In this document: positions 11,444 to 19,896 of the stretch, one piece after another
Layout of the letters: the number at the start of each line of letters is the position of its first letter
Numbering within the stretch: the first letter of the stretch is position 1
Origin: an uncultured beta proteobacterium
GTDB taxonomy: Bacteria; Pseudomonadota; Gammaproteobacteria; Burkholderiales; Burkholderiaceae_C
Length of the DNA: 64,000 nucleotides
Direction: 5' to 3'
NCBI GenBank assembly: GCA_903832285.1
Contig: CAILAY010000009.1
Coordinates: 124,001-188,000 of the forward strand
The notes under the pieces: model-generated
Told to the model about the DNA's origin: nothing
The model's input: only the letters and a program-made list of their open reading frames with translations
The model's database searches: none
Position numbers and translations under genes: made by a program

Positions 11444-12877
11444 ATGACCCGTCGCGCCACCAAGATTGTCGCCACCCTCGGCCCCGCCTCCAGCGATCCC
11501 GCGATGCTGGAGCAGTTGATCCGCGCCGGCGTGGACGTGGTGCGCATGAATTTCAGCCACGGCACAGCCCAGGACCACATCGACCGTGCCACACTGGTAC
11601 GCGCTGCAGCGACGCGGGCCGGACGTGAAGTGGCCATCATGGCGGACCTGCAGGGCCCCAAGATCCGCGTGGGCAAGTTTGCCGATGGCAAGGTCATGCT
11701 TGAGGCAGGACAGAAGTTTGTGCTTGACGCGGCACGCACCGAGTTGGGCGATATTGACGCCGTGGGTCTGGACTACAAGACGCTGCCGAGCGAAGTCAAG
11801 GCGGGTGACGTGCTGCTGCTCAACGACGGTCTGATCGTGATCACGGTCGATTCGGTCAAAGGCGCGGCCGTGTTCACCACGGTCAAGGTCGGCGGGGTGT
11901 TGTCCAACAACAAGGGCATCAACAAACAGGGCGGCGGCCTCACGGCGCCGGCGCTCACGGCCAAGGACATGGACGACATCAAGACCGCCATGTCGTTCCA
12001 GGCCGACTACGTGGCAGTGAGCTTTCCAAAGAATGCCACCGACATGGAAATGGCGCGCCAGTTGTGCAACGTTGCGGGCGCCGATTTCAACCACAAGCCG
12101 GGCCTGATCGCCAAGATCGAGCGCGCCGAGGCGATCCCAAAACTTGAAGAGATCCTGCTGGCCAGCGACGGCATCATGGTCGCGCGCGGCGACTTGGCCG
12201 TGGAAGTCGGCAACGCGGTCGTGCCGGCGCTGCAAAAACGCATGATCAAGCTGGCGCGTGAGCACGACCGGTTCGTGATCACCGCCACACAGATGATGGA
12301 ATCAATGATCGCCAATCCGGTGCCGACGCGGGCCGAAGTCAGCGACGTAGCCAACGCCGTGCTCGATGGCACGGACGCGGTGATGCTTTCGGCCGAAACG
12401 GCCGCTGGCAAATATCCACTGGAGACGGTGTTGGAGATGGCCAAGATCTGCGAGGCCGCGGAAGCCGCGGAAGAGTTGACGCTGGACGCCGACTTCAGCG
12501 GCCGGGCCTTCAGCCGCATCGACCAGGCGATCGCGCTGGGCGCGCTGTTCACGGCACACCACCTGGGCGCCAAGGCCATCGTCGCGCTCACCGACAGCGG
12601 CTCCACGCCCTTGTGGATGAGCCGCTATCTGATTCATGTGCCGATCTACGCCCTGACCTCGAACCTCTCGACGCAGCGCCGCATGACGTTGTACCGCAAT
12701 GTGCACGCGCTGCTGATGGACACCAGCGCCGTACGCGATACGGCCTTGACTCAGGCCGAACGCCACATCAAGAGTCTGGGCGTGGTGCAGGCGGGCGACG
12801 TCTATGCCATCACCTGCGGCGAACCCATGGGGGCGCCCGGTGGCACCAATATGCTGAAGATCTGCCGCGTGCACTAA
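11444..12877 (+). CDS. pyk: Pyruvate kinase
   Basis: MTRRATKIVATLGPASSDP, RMNFSHGT, IMVARGDLAVEVG, VITATQMMESM. Confidence 0.97.
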   Translation: MTRRATKIVATLGPASSDPAMLEQLIRAGVDVVRMNFSHGTAQDHIDRATLVRAAATRAGREVAIMADLQGPKIRVGKFADGKVMLEAGQKFVLDAARTELGDIDAVGLDYKTLPSEVKAGDVLLLNDGLIVITVDSVKGAAVFTTVKVGGVLSNNKGINKQGGGLTAPALTAKDMDDIKTAMSFQADYVAVSFPKNATDMEMARQLCNVAGADFNHKPGLIAKIERAEAIPKLEEILLASDGIMVARGDLAVEVGNAVVPALQKRMIKLAREHDRFVITATQMMESMIANPVPTRAEVSDVANAVLDGTDAVMLSAETAAGKYPLETVLEMAKICEAAEAAEELTLDADFSGRAFSRIDQAIALGALFTAHHLGAKAIVALTDSGSTPLWMSRYLIHVPIYALTSNLSTQRRMTLYRNVHALLMDTSAVRDTALTQAERHIKSLGVVQAGDVYAITCGEPMGAPGGTNMLKICRVH

Positions 12878-13000
12878 AGCACCGCGATCCATTCGGACTG
12901 CGCACACTATCCAGGCGGGCTGTCCGCGCGTCCAGCCATAGCCCGTAAAATTGTCAGGTTCCCCAAGCGCTTTTTCTAACTTCTTTCTAAAGGTTTCATC

Positions 13001-14065
13001 ATGGCTCTCGTCTCTATGCGCGAACTGCTGGATCATGCCGCTGTCAACGGCTACGGCATCCCGGCTTTCAACGTCAACAACCTGGAGCAGGTCCAGGCCG
13101 TCATGTCGGCAGCCGATGAAGTCGGTGCACCGGTCATCCTGCAAGCCAGCGCCGGCGCACGCAAATACGCGGGCGAAGCCTTCATCAAGCATCTGATTCA
13201 GGCGGCCATCGAAAGCTATCCGCACATCCCTCTGGTGATGCACCAAGACCACGGTCAGAACCCGGACGTCTGTCAGGGCGCGATCAACCTGGGCTTCTCT
13301 TCCGTCATGATGGACGGAAGCCTGGAAGCTGACGGCAAGACCATCGCCAGCTATGAGTACAACGTGGAGGTCACGCGCAAGGTGGTGGCGATGGCGCACG
13401 CGACGGGCGTCACCGTGGAAGGTGAACTGGGCTGCCTGGGTTCGCTCGAAACCATGAAGGGCGACAAGGAAGACGGCCACGGCACCGATGCCACCATGAC
13501 GCGCGAGCAGTTGCTCACCAACCCCGAGCAGGCTGCAGACTTCGTCAAGCGCACACAACTGGACGCCCTGGCTATCGCCATCGGCACGAGTCACGGCGCC
13601 TACAAGTTCACGCGCAAGCCCACAGGAGACATCCTGGCGATCGACCGCGTCAAGGAAATCAACCGCCGCATTCCCAATACGCATCTGGTAATGCATGGCT
13701 CCAGCAGCGTGCCGCAGGAATCGCTGGCCATCATCCGCCAGTTTGGTGGCAACATGAAGGAAACCTACGGCGTGCCGGTGGAAGAGATCCAGAGGGCGAT
13801 CCAGTTCGGCGTGCGCAAGATCAACATTGACACCGACATCCGACTGGCCATGACTGCGGCCGTGCGCAAGTTTCTGTTTGAAAATCCTGAAAAGTTCGAC
13901 GCTCGCGACTGGCTCAAGCCTGCGCGTGAAGCTGCCAAGGCGCTGTGCAAACAGCGCTACATCGAATTCGGCTGCGAAGGTCAGGGCGCCAAGATCAAGG
14001 GCAACAGCCTGCAGGTTGTGGCTCAACGCTACGCCCGGGGCGAGCTGGCGCAATTGGTGAAATAG
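13001..14065 (+). CDS. fba: Fructose-bisphosphate aldolase class II
   Basis: [47 protein letters not shown]. Confidence 0.97.
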   Translation: MALVSMRELLDHAAVNGYGIPAFNVNNLEQVQAVMSAADEVGAPVILQASAGARKYAGEAFIKHLIQAAIESYPHIPLVMHQDHGQNPDVCQGAINLGFSSVMMDGSLEADGKTIASYEYNVEVTRKVVAMAHATGVTVEGELGCLGSLETMKGDKEDGHGTDATMTREQLLTNPEQAADFVKRTQLDALAIAIGTSHGAYKFTRKPTGDILAIDRVKEINRRIPNTHLVMHGSSSVPQESLAIIRQFGGNMKETYGVPVEEIQRAIQFGVRKINIDTDIRLAMTAAVRKFLFENPEKFDARDWLKPAREAAKALCKQRYIEFGCEGQGAKIKGNSLQVVAQRYARGELAQLVK

Positions 14066-14118
14066 GCTCTGCAGCGGGTCCAGCCCCGCGAAGGGGGACA
14101 ACGCTGTTGCGATAATCA

Positions 14119-14147
14119 AGGCCCGCTGCTGATCCAGCGGGCCTTTT
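14119..14147 (+). terminator. Rho-independent terminator downstream of fba
   Basis: aaggcccgctg-ctgat-c-cagcgggcctt hairpin followed by a T-run. Confidence 0.8.
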
Positions 14148-14189
14148 TCATTGCTGCGCCCACCCGCCACATCCACAACGCCGCCTGTC

Positions 14190-15074
14190 ATGACTTCTGC
14201 CCTGCACACCTCGACCCTCACTTCCCTTCCCTTGCTGGCTCGCGGCAAGGTGCGCGACAACTACGCCGTGGGCAATGATCGACTCCTGATGGTGGCCAGC
14301 GACCGCCTCAGCGCGTTCGACGTGATCATGGGCGAGCCCATTCCAGGCAAGGGCGCGTTGCTCACCCAGATGGCGCTGTTCTGGTTCGACAAGCTCCAGG
14401 GCCTGTGCCCGAACCACCTCACCGGCGAGGCACCCGAGAGCGTGGTGAGCCGGGCCGATCTGCCGCAGGTGCGGGGCCGCTCCATGCTGGTGAAGCGCCT
14501 GAAGCCCATCCCCGTGGAAGCGGTGGTACGAGGTTATCTGGCGGGCAGCGGCTGGAAGGAATATCAGCAGAGCCAGTCGGTGTGCGGCGTGAAGCTACCC
14601 GCCGGATTGAAGAACGCGAGCAAGCTGCCCGAACCCATCTTCACACCCGCGGCCAAGGCTGAGATGGGTGAGCACGACGAGAACATCAACTACGAGCAGG
14701 TCGAGAATATTGTGGGCCCGGAACTGGCCGCGACGATCCGGCATTTGAGTATTGCGATCTACAAGGCGGCCGCCGAGATCGCCCTGACCAAGGGCATCAT
14801 CATCGCCGATACCAAGTTTGAATTCGGCCTGGACGGCAACGGCACATTGACCTTGATGGACGAAGTGCTGACACCCGACTCGTCACGCTTCTGGCCGGCA
14901 GAGAGCTACGTCGAAGGCAGCAACCCGCCCAGCTTTGACAAGCAGTTCGTGCGCGACTGGCTGGAGACTCAGACCTGGGACAAGACCCCGCCGGCACCGC
15001 GCCTGCCCGCCGAGGTGGTGGTGAAAACGGCCGCCAAATACCAGGAAGCGTGGCAGCGGTTGACTGGCGCTTAG
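14190..15074 (+). CDS. purC: Phosphoribosylaminoimidazole-succinocarboxamide synthase
   Basis: [52 protein letters not shown]. Confidence 0.97.
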   Translation: MTSALHTSTLTSLPLLARGKVRDNYAVGNDRLLMVASDRLSAFDVIMGEPIPGKGALLTQMALFWFDKLQGLCPNHLTGEAPESVVSRADLPQVRGRSMLVKRLKPIPVEAVVRGYLAGSGWKEYQQSQSVCGVKLPAGLKNASKLPEPIFTPAAKAEMGEHDENINYEQVENIVGPELAATIRHLSIAIYKAAAEIALTKGIIIADTKFEFGLDGNGTLTLMDEVLTPDSSRFWPAESYVEGSNPPSFDKQFVRDWLETQTWDKTPPAPRLPAEVVVKTAAKYQEAWQRLTGA

Positions 15075-15124
15075 CCGGTCCCCGGTCATACGCGGCCCTG
15101 ACATCGGGCTGACCTGGCAGGTCG

Positions 15125-15165
15125 AACCTGGCGTCACGCATCAGGCCAGGTTGCGAATGTTTTTT
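15125..15165 (+). terminator. Putative intrinsic terminator downstream of purC
   Basis: 8-bp stem aacctggc (15125-15132)/gccaggtt (15145-15152) followed within about 8 nt by TTTTTT. Confidence 0.5.
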
Positions 15166-15276
15166 GCCCGCCGGATGTCTTGTTGTTCGGCCACAATTCG
15201 TTTACACCCGTAGCTGTTACTGCATCTTTTGCGAGGTCTTTGCGAAGAAGGAGCAGGCACCCAAGCTGGAGTATGT

Positions 15277-18138
15277 ATGCACCACCTGAACGCCGCCCGC
15301 TGGGCAGCCTTGAACCCGCAATTGGACGAGCTGCTGACGCTGCCCCCGCTGGAGCAGGCGCGCCGACTGGATGCCCTGGCTGCCAACGATCCGGCAACGG
15401 CCGGGCAGTTGCGCGCGCTGCTGGATGCGCGTGATGCGGCCAGCCGCGTCGATTTCCTGGGCGGTGTGGCGCACGATCCACTGATGGGTCAGGCCGAGGC
15501 AGCGGGCGATGTGCTCGGCTCCTGGACGCTGGTGGAGCCCATCGGACAGGGTGGCATGGGGAACGTCTGGCGTGCGCGCCGATCGGATGGTCGGTTCGAA
15601 GGCGAGGCAGCCATCAAGTTACTGCGCTCCGGGTTCGTTGACAGTGTTGCGCGGGAGCGTTTTCGGCGTGAAGGTGCGCTGCTCGCGAAACTGCATCACC
15701 ATGGCATCGCCCAGCTGCTCGACGCGGGCATCACCACCAGAGGCCAACCCTATCTGGTGCTTGAGCTGATACGAGGAGAGCGCATCGACAGGTGGTGCGA
15801 GCAACGGGCTTTGGGAATTCGCGCGCGCATTGCTCTCTTCGGACAAGTCCTTGAAGCAGTCGCGGCGGCGCACTCGCAGTTGGTGATCCACCGCGACCTC
15901 AAGCCCTCCAACATCTTGATCGATGCCAGTGGCAGGGTGAAGCTGCTGGATTTTGGTATCGCGCAGTTGGTTGACAACGAGGCCGGTCCAGGGCTCACGC
16001 GAGAAGGGGCGCTGGCACTCACACCGGAGTATGCTGCGCCGGAGCAGTTCAGTGGCGACTCCCTGAGTATGGCGACCGACGTCTATGGCCTGGGTGTCGT
16101 GCTGTTCGAGTTGTTGACGGGCGTTCACCCCAACGGATTGACCCAAGGCAGTGCTCTGGAGTACATGCGATGCGCCGCAGAGGGCAACTTCAAGCTGGCC
16201 AGCGAGCGACCCGGCGTAAACCGCAAGCTGCTGCGCGGTGATCTGGACAACATATTGCGCAAGGCGCTTCAGTCCGAGTCCGGGGATCGTTACAGTTCGG
16301 TGCTGCAATTTGCCGAAGATCTGCGCCGCCATCTGGCGTACGAACCCATTTCAGCGCGACCCGATTCGTTGACTTATCGAATTGGCAGATTCGTCCAGCG
16401 ACACAAGCTGGGCGTCGCTGGAACGGCCTTGTTTTCCGTGGCCGTTGCTGCTGGCGCCATCGGCACGGTGTCCGAGTCACGGCGTGCCGAGGCCGAGTCG
16501 GTGATCGCCCGTGCGGAACGAACCAAAGCATTGGAAGCTGCAGCGGAGTCTGCCTTGCAGCGCAATATCGCACAACAGCAGTCCGCAGCGGCAAATCGTG
16601 CCGCGCAGCGCGCAGCCGAGTCTGCCGCTGCTGCCCAGGCTGCCGCGATAACTGCTGATATCGAACGACAACGTGCGACGCAGATGCTGGCACGCAGCGT
16701 GAATGCGGAATACTTCAACAACGACTTGCTGATGCACTCCGCCAATGCCGGTCGGTCGCTGGACTTCAAGGCAATATTGGCGCAGGGTGAGTTTCTGGCG
16801 ACGCGTGAAAACAGCAACCCGCGGTATCAGGCCAGCGCACTTCTGACGCTGGTCGAGTTCTACAACTCAACGGGCGATGGGGCAAAGGGAACTGAGCTCG
16901 CAACCCGTGCGATCCGCAGTGCCGAGACGGCTCAGGATCACGCACTCGCGCTCCACGCACACTGCGCCCTCGGGCGCTCGTTGGTGATCGACGAAAAGAT
17001 CAGTGAGGGTCGCGTTGAGATAGAGAATGCCCTGCACGCCGCAGGCGGTGATGCGCAAATCAAGACCTACTGTTTGGAGAGTTTGGCCGACGTGGCCATG
17101 CGTTTGCGGGATGGAACCCGCATGCTCGAATATGCCAATCAGGCTTTGGCCTCTTCCAGGACAATACCTGTTCAATCACCCGCGCAGTCAGCATCCCTGC
17201 TGATATCAATTGCTGATGCCCATCGGCTGTTGCACCATACGCGGGAAGCTGAACAGAACTATTCGGCAGCCTTTGATGCGCTCAACCGCGCGGGCGTGGG
17301 CGAAGGCTGGGAAGCTGCCGACCTGCTTACCAACTGGGCTGCTTTCACCTCCGGAACGGGTCAACAACTTCGCACGCTGGCGCTGGCGGAAAAGGCCATG
17401 GCCATTGCAGGCGGCAACGCGGGCGCTGACAATCTGAATCCGTCACTACTGTTAACCCGTTGCAGAACCTTGACCACTTTGAATCGACTCGATGAAGCGT
17501 GGCAGGCCACAGAACGTGCAAGCGAACGCGCCAAAGCCGTTGGGAACCGCCAGGTGCAGGCATTGGCCGAACAAGCCTTCAGCCGCATAAGCATGCTTCA
17601 GGGCCGATTTGCCGATGCGTGGCAACACGCCGATAAATTCAGTGAATTGGTGGGTGCTATTCCACCAAACTCCCTTCCAGCGCTGGCGGTGCAATTTTCC
17701 CGCGCCAGGATTCAGCAGGCACAGGGCTTGAATGACGACGCCCTGAAAACGCTGGACAGTATTCGCCAGCAGTTGGATACGCTGTCGACCAAGAAGGGAC
17801 AAAATCAAGGTGTCGTGCCCTTGGTGTGGCAAAACTGGCTGGAGCTGCACGCTGACCTGCTCGGAGCAACGGGACACGCCCAGACTGCAATTTCGGAAGC
17901 ACAGGAGGCCATCCGGATTGCGCGAAGCCTGCAAAGCGCGGGAGCAGCCTCAGCCGATACGGGAACGTCAATGCTCGTGCTGGCGCAGCTTCAACTCACG
18001 GCGGCGGACAGGTCAACAGCAGCAGGTACGGCTGCCGATGCTGCATCCATACTGGCAGCGTCTCTCGGGCCCGATCATCCGAAGACAATCGCGGCGCGCG
18101 AGTTGGTGCGCAACGCCACTTCGCCGGTACTGCAATAG
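15277..18138 (+). CDS. Ser/Thr protein kinase with single TM helix, Ala-rich coiled segment and TPR-like C-terminal region
   Basis: IGQGGMGNVWRA (P-loop), AIKLL, VIHRDLKPSNILID (HRD), LLDFGIAQ (DFG), TPEYAAPEQ (APE), TM LGVAGTALFSVAVAAGAIGTV, then a helical repeat-rich region. Confidence 0.93.
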   Translation: MHHLNAARWAALNPQLDELLTLPPLEQARRLDALAANDPATAGQLRALLDARDAASRVDFLGGVAHDPLMGQAEAAGDVLGSWTLVEPIGQGGMGNVWRARRSDGRFEGEAAIKLLRSGFVDSVARERFRREGALLAKLHHHGIAQLLDAGITTRGQPYLVLELIRGERIDRWCEQRALGIRARIALFGQVLEAVAAAHSQLVIHRDLKPSNILIDASGRVKLLDFGIAQLVDNEAGPGLTREGALALTPEYAAPEQFSGDSLSMATDVYGLGVVLFELLTGVHPNGLTQGSALEYMRCAAEGNFKLASERPGVNRKLLRGDLDNILRKALQSESGDRYSSVLQFAEDLRRHLAYEPISARPDSLTYRIGRFVQRHKLGVAGTALFSVAVAAGAIGTVSESRRAEAESVIARAERTKALEAAAESALQRNIAQQQSAAANRAAQRAAESAAAAQAAAITADIERQRATQMLARSVNAEYFNNDLLMHSANAGRSLDFKAILAQGEFLATRENSNPRYQASALLTLVEFYNSTGDGAKGTELATRAIRSAETAQDHALALHAHCALGRSLVIDEKISEGRVEIENALHAAGGDAQIKTYCLESLADVAMRLRDGTRMLEYANQALASSRTIPVQSPAQSASLLISIADAHRLLHHTREAEQNYSAAFDALNRAGVGEGWEAADLLTNWAAFTSGTGQQLRTLALAEKAMAIAGGNAGADNLNPSLLLTRCRTLTTLNRLDEAWQATERASERAKAVGNRQVQALAEQAFSRISMLQGRFADAWQHADKFSELVGAIPPNSLPALAVQFSRARIQQAQGLNDDALKTLDSIRQQLDTLSTKKGQNQGVVPLVWQNWLELHADLLGATGHAQTAISEAQEAIRIARSLQSAGAASADTGTSMLVLAQLQLTAADRSTAAGTAADAASILAASLGPDHPKTIAARELVRNATSPVLQ

Positions 18139-18343
18139 GGCCAGTGCTTTTCAGCATCACCCTGGCACGCTCCCCTTTCGGGAGCTGTCCTTGGACGTCA
18201 GCGTTAACCGGGTGCCGGGACGCGGCCAGCCGGTTCAAGCCAGACGCTGGCGCAAAACCATTAGGAATCCCATCACCATGAATGTTGATATATGAACTTA
18301 TATTGACAATTTAAACGTGCATTGATATCGTGAAAAGGAGGCG

Positions 18344-18445
18344 ATGGACAGCTGGCTTGAAGCCGCATGGAGGGTTTCCTTTCATGATCCGCTGACTATC
18401 GTTACTGTCGCTCGGTGTCGCCAAAGTACGGGGACTTCAGGCTGA
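18344..18445 (+). CDS. Possible small ORF (33 aa, MDSWLEAAWRVSFHDPLTIVTVARCRQSTGTSG) or 5' remnant of a disrupted gene
   Basis: AAAAGGAGG directly upstream of the ATG; TTGACA-17 nt-TATCGT about 20 bp further upstream. Confidence 0.3.
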   Translation: MDSWLEAAWRVSFHDPLTIVTVARCRQSTGTSG

Positions 18446-18786
18446 GTATCTTTTTCAGACACTACCCATTTTTTCGGTGTACTGAGCTTCGACATAGAGT
18501 TGACAACGAGATTCAACATTGGATTGACGCGTTGCTGGAGCTGCCCCACGATCGACTGGCTGAGCTGCCCGAGGAGTCAACCGAGACCGTTGAGATCGCA
18601 GGAAGATCGGTGCGAATGACGGTTTTGCGCGAGCCACTTATTGACGGCAGCGTGTTATACGCTGTTTGCGCCAATCCACCCGCGCGTTTCAAACCCGCCA
18701 GCCGGTGCGCAGCGCGCGGCTTTGTTGTCGATCCGGTCGGCAAACGATCCCACTTGGCCGAACCCGTTTTGCGGATCTACGTCTGA
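18415..18786 (+). CDS. Hypothetical protein; only the region from about 'DNEIQHWIDALLELPHDRLAELPEESTETVEIAGRSVRMTVLREPL' looks protein-like
   Basis: Open frame of 123 codons with a plausible internal domain but unconvincing N-terminus. Confidence 0.4.
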   Translation: MSPKYGDFRLSIFFRHYPFFRCTELRHRVDNEIQHWIDALLELPHDRLAELPEESTETVEIAGRSVRMTVLREPLIDGSVLYAVCANPPARFKPASRCAARGFVVDPVGKRSHLAEPVLRIYV

Positions 18787-18975
18787 AAAGTGGCGCTTGG
18801 TTTCGGAGGTCAAAGCGCCAAGCGGGTCCTGGGGACGAGTCAATTGCAAGGCCAGACTCATTCTGGCAGACGCCGAGATAAATAGTCTTCAAGATCACCG
18901 CGCCATCTGCCGAAAACAGGGGACGGGCTGACTCCTGTGGCATAACTCACAGTGGCGGGTCTGGGGAGTATTGAT

Positions 18976-19869
18976 ATGTCTATTGGAGCAGTGGCCTCGG
19001 CCAGCGCCGGCGTCTATCAGGCGCCGGCTTACGCACCCATGACCGCGGCTACGGCAGCGCCGACAAACGCCGCGCACGGGACGGATAACGATCGCGATGA
19101 CGCGCCTCGCGCGGGGCAGAACTCGCTGGTGAGCGCCATGATGGCGGCATTGCAGGCCTTGGGTGTTGGGCAGGGGGCCGTCAATGCACCGACTGCGACT
19201 GCAACTGCGCCCGCTGCCCCGCCAGCGGTGGCGCCAGTAACGGCTCCCGCGACGGGTGCAGCAAACGCTGTGACCCCACCCGCGACGCCCGATGTGACGG
19301 CCAGCGCTGATGCCATCAAGCAGGCGGTGCAAGACTTTGCCCATGCGCTTTTTGATGCCTTGCATCATGCCGGTCGCGGCGACCATGCCCATCATCTCGA
19401 TGAGAACAGCCACGGTGGCGAACGCCAGAACAGCCGGGTCCATGGCTACGATGGCTTTTCGCAGCGCCTGCAGAAGCTGGCGTTGTCGCTGGGGGCAGCA
19501 GCCGCAGTGCCAGCGGACGCAAGCGCTGGCGCCAGTGGCCCCGCTCCGGCCGCACCCGGCCGTGCTGCAACGCGTCTGCTGGATGCCTTCACTAAGCTGA
19601 TGGGGCTGCTGCAGCCCCCGACTTCCGTGGCGCCGCCGGTAGCACCTGCCACACCTGCCACACCTGCCACACCTGCCACACCTGCCACACCTGCCGCGCC
19701 TGCCGCGCCCGTCGACGCTGTTGTGGTCGCACCGGCAGCATCCTCGGGCGCCACCTCTGTGGCCGATAAGCTCAAGCAGTTTCTGCTCGCCATGGCACAA
19801 GCGCTGCGGCCGTCCTCCTCCCACCCGCCACCCAACGCCGTGGGATCGTTGGTCAACGCCACGGCTTGA
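18976..19869 (+). CDS. Ala/Pro-rich low-complexity protein with several short amphipathic helices and a (TPA)n linker
   Basis: RBS ggggag upstream of ATG; MSIGAVASASAGVYQAP…; repeated helical blocks separated by AP-rich linkers. Confidence 0.65.
   Translation: MSIGAVASASAGVYQAPAYAPMTAATAAPTNAAHGTDNDRDDAPRAGQNSLVSAMMAALQALGVGQGAVNAPTATATAPAAPPAVAPVTAPATGAANAVTPPATPDVTASADAIKQAVQDFAHALFDALHHAGRGDHAHHLDENSHGGERQNSRVHGYDGFSQRLQKLALSLGAAAAVPADASAGASGPAPAAPGRAATRLLDAFTKLMGLLQPPTSVAPPVAPATPATPATPATPATPAAPAAPVDAVVVAPAASSGATSVADKLKQFLLAMAQALRPSSSHPPPNAVGSLVNATA
19639..19710 (+). repeat. In-frame 9-bp tandem repeat (gccacacct)5 plus degenerate copies, encoding (ATP)n
   Basis: Five identical gccacacct units from 19648, then gccgcgcct and gccgcgccc. 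Confidence 0.95.
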
Positions 19870-19896
19870 CGCCAGTTATTTCCCGCGTGCGAGGGG

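Noticed and set aside
12302-14260. 652-aa minus-strand ORF
   Set aside because: Lies antisense to pyk, fba and purC, all with clear motifs; composition is that of a shadow frame.
19639-19710. CRISPR-like repeat
   Set aside because: Pure 9-bp coding microsatellite without spacers.
18895-19824. 309-aa minus-strand ORF with GRCGRCGRCGRCGRC
   Set aside because: Arises from reading the 9-bp repeat on the opposite strand; the plus frame has a proper RBS and sensible composition.
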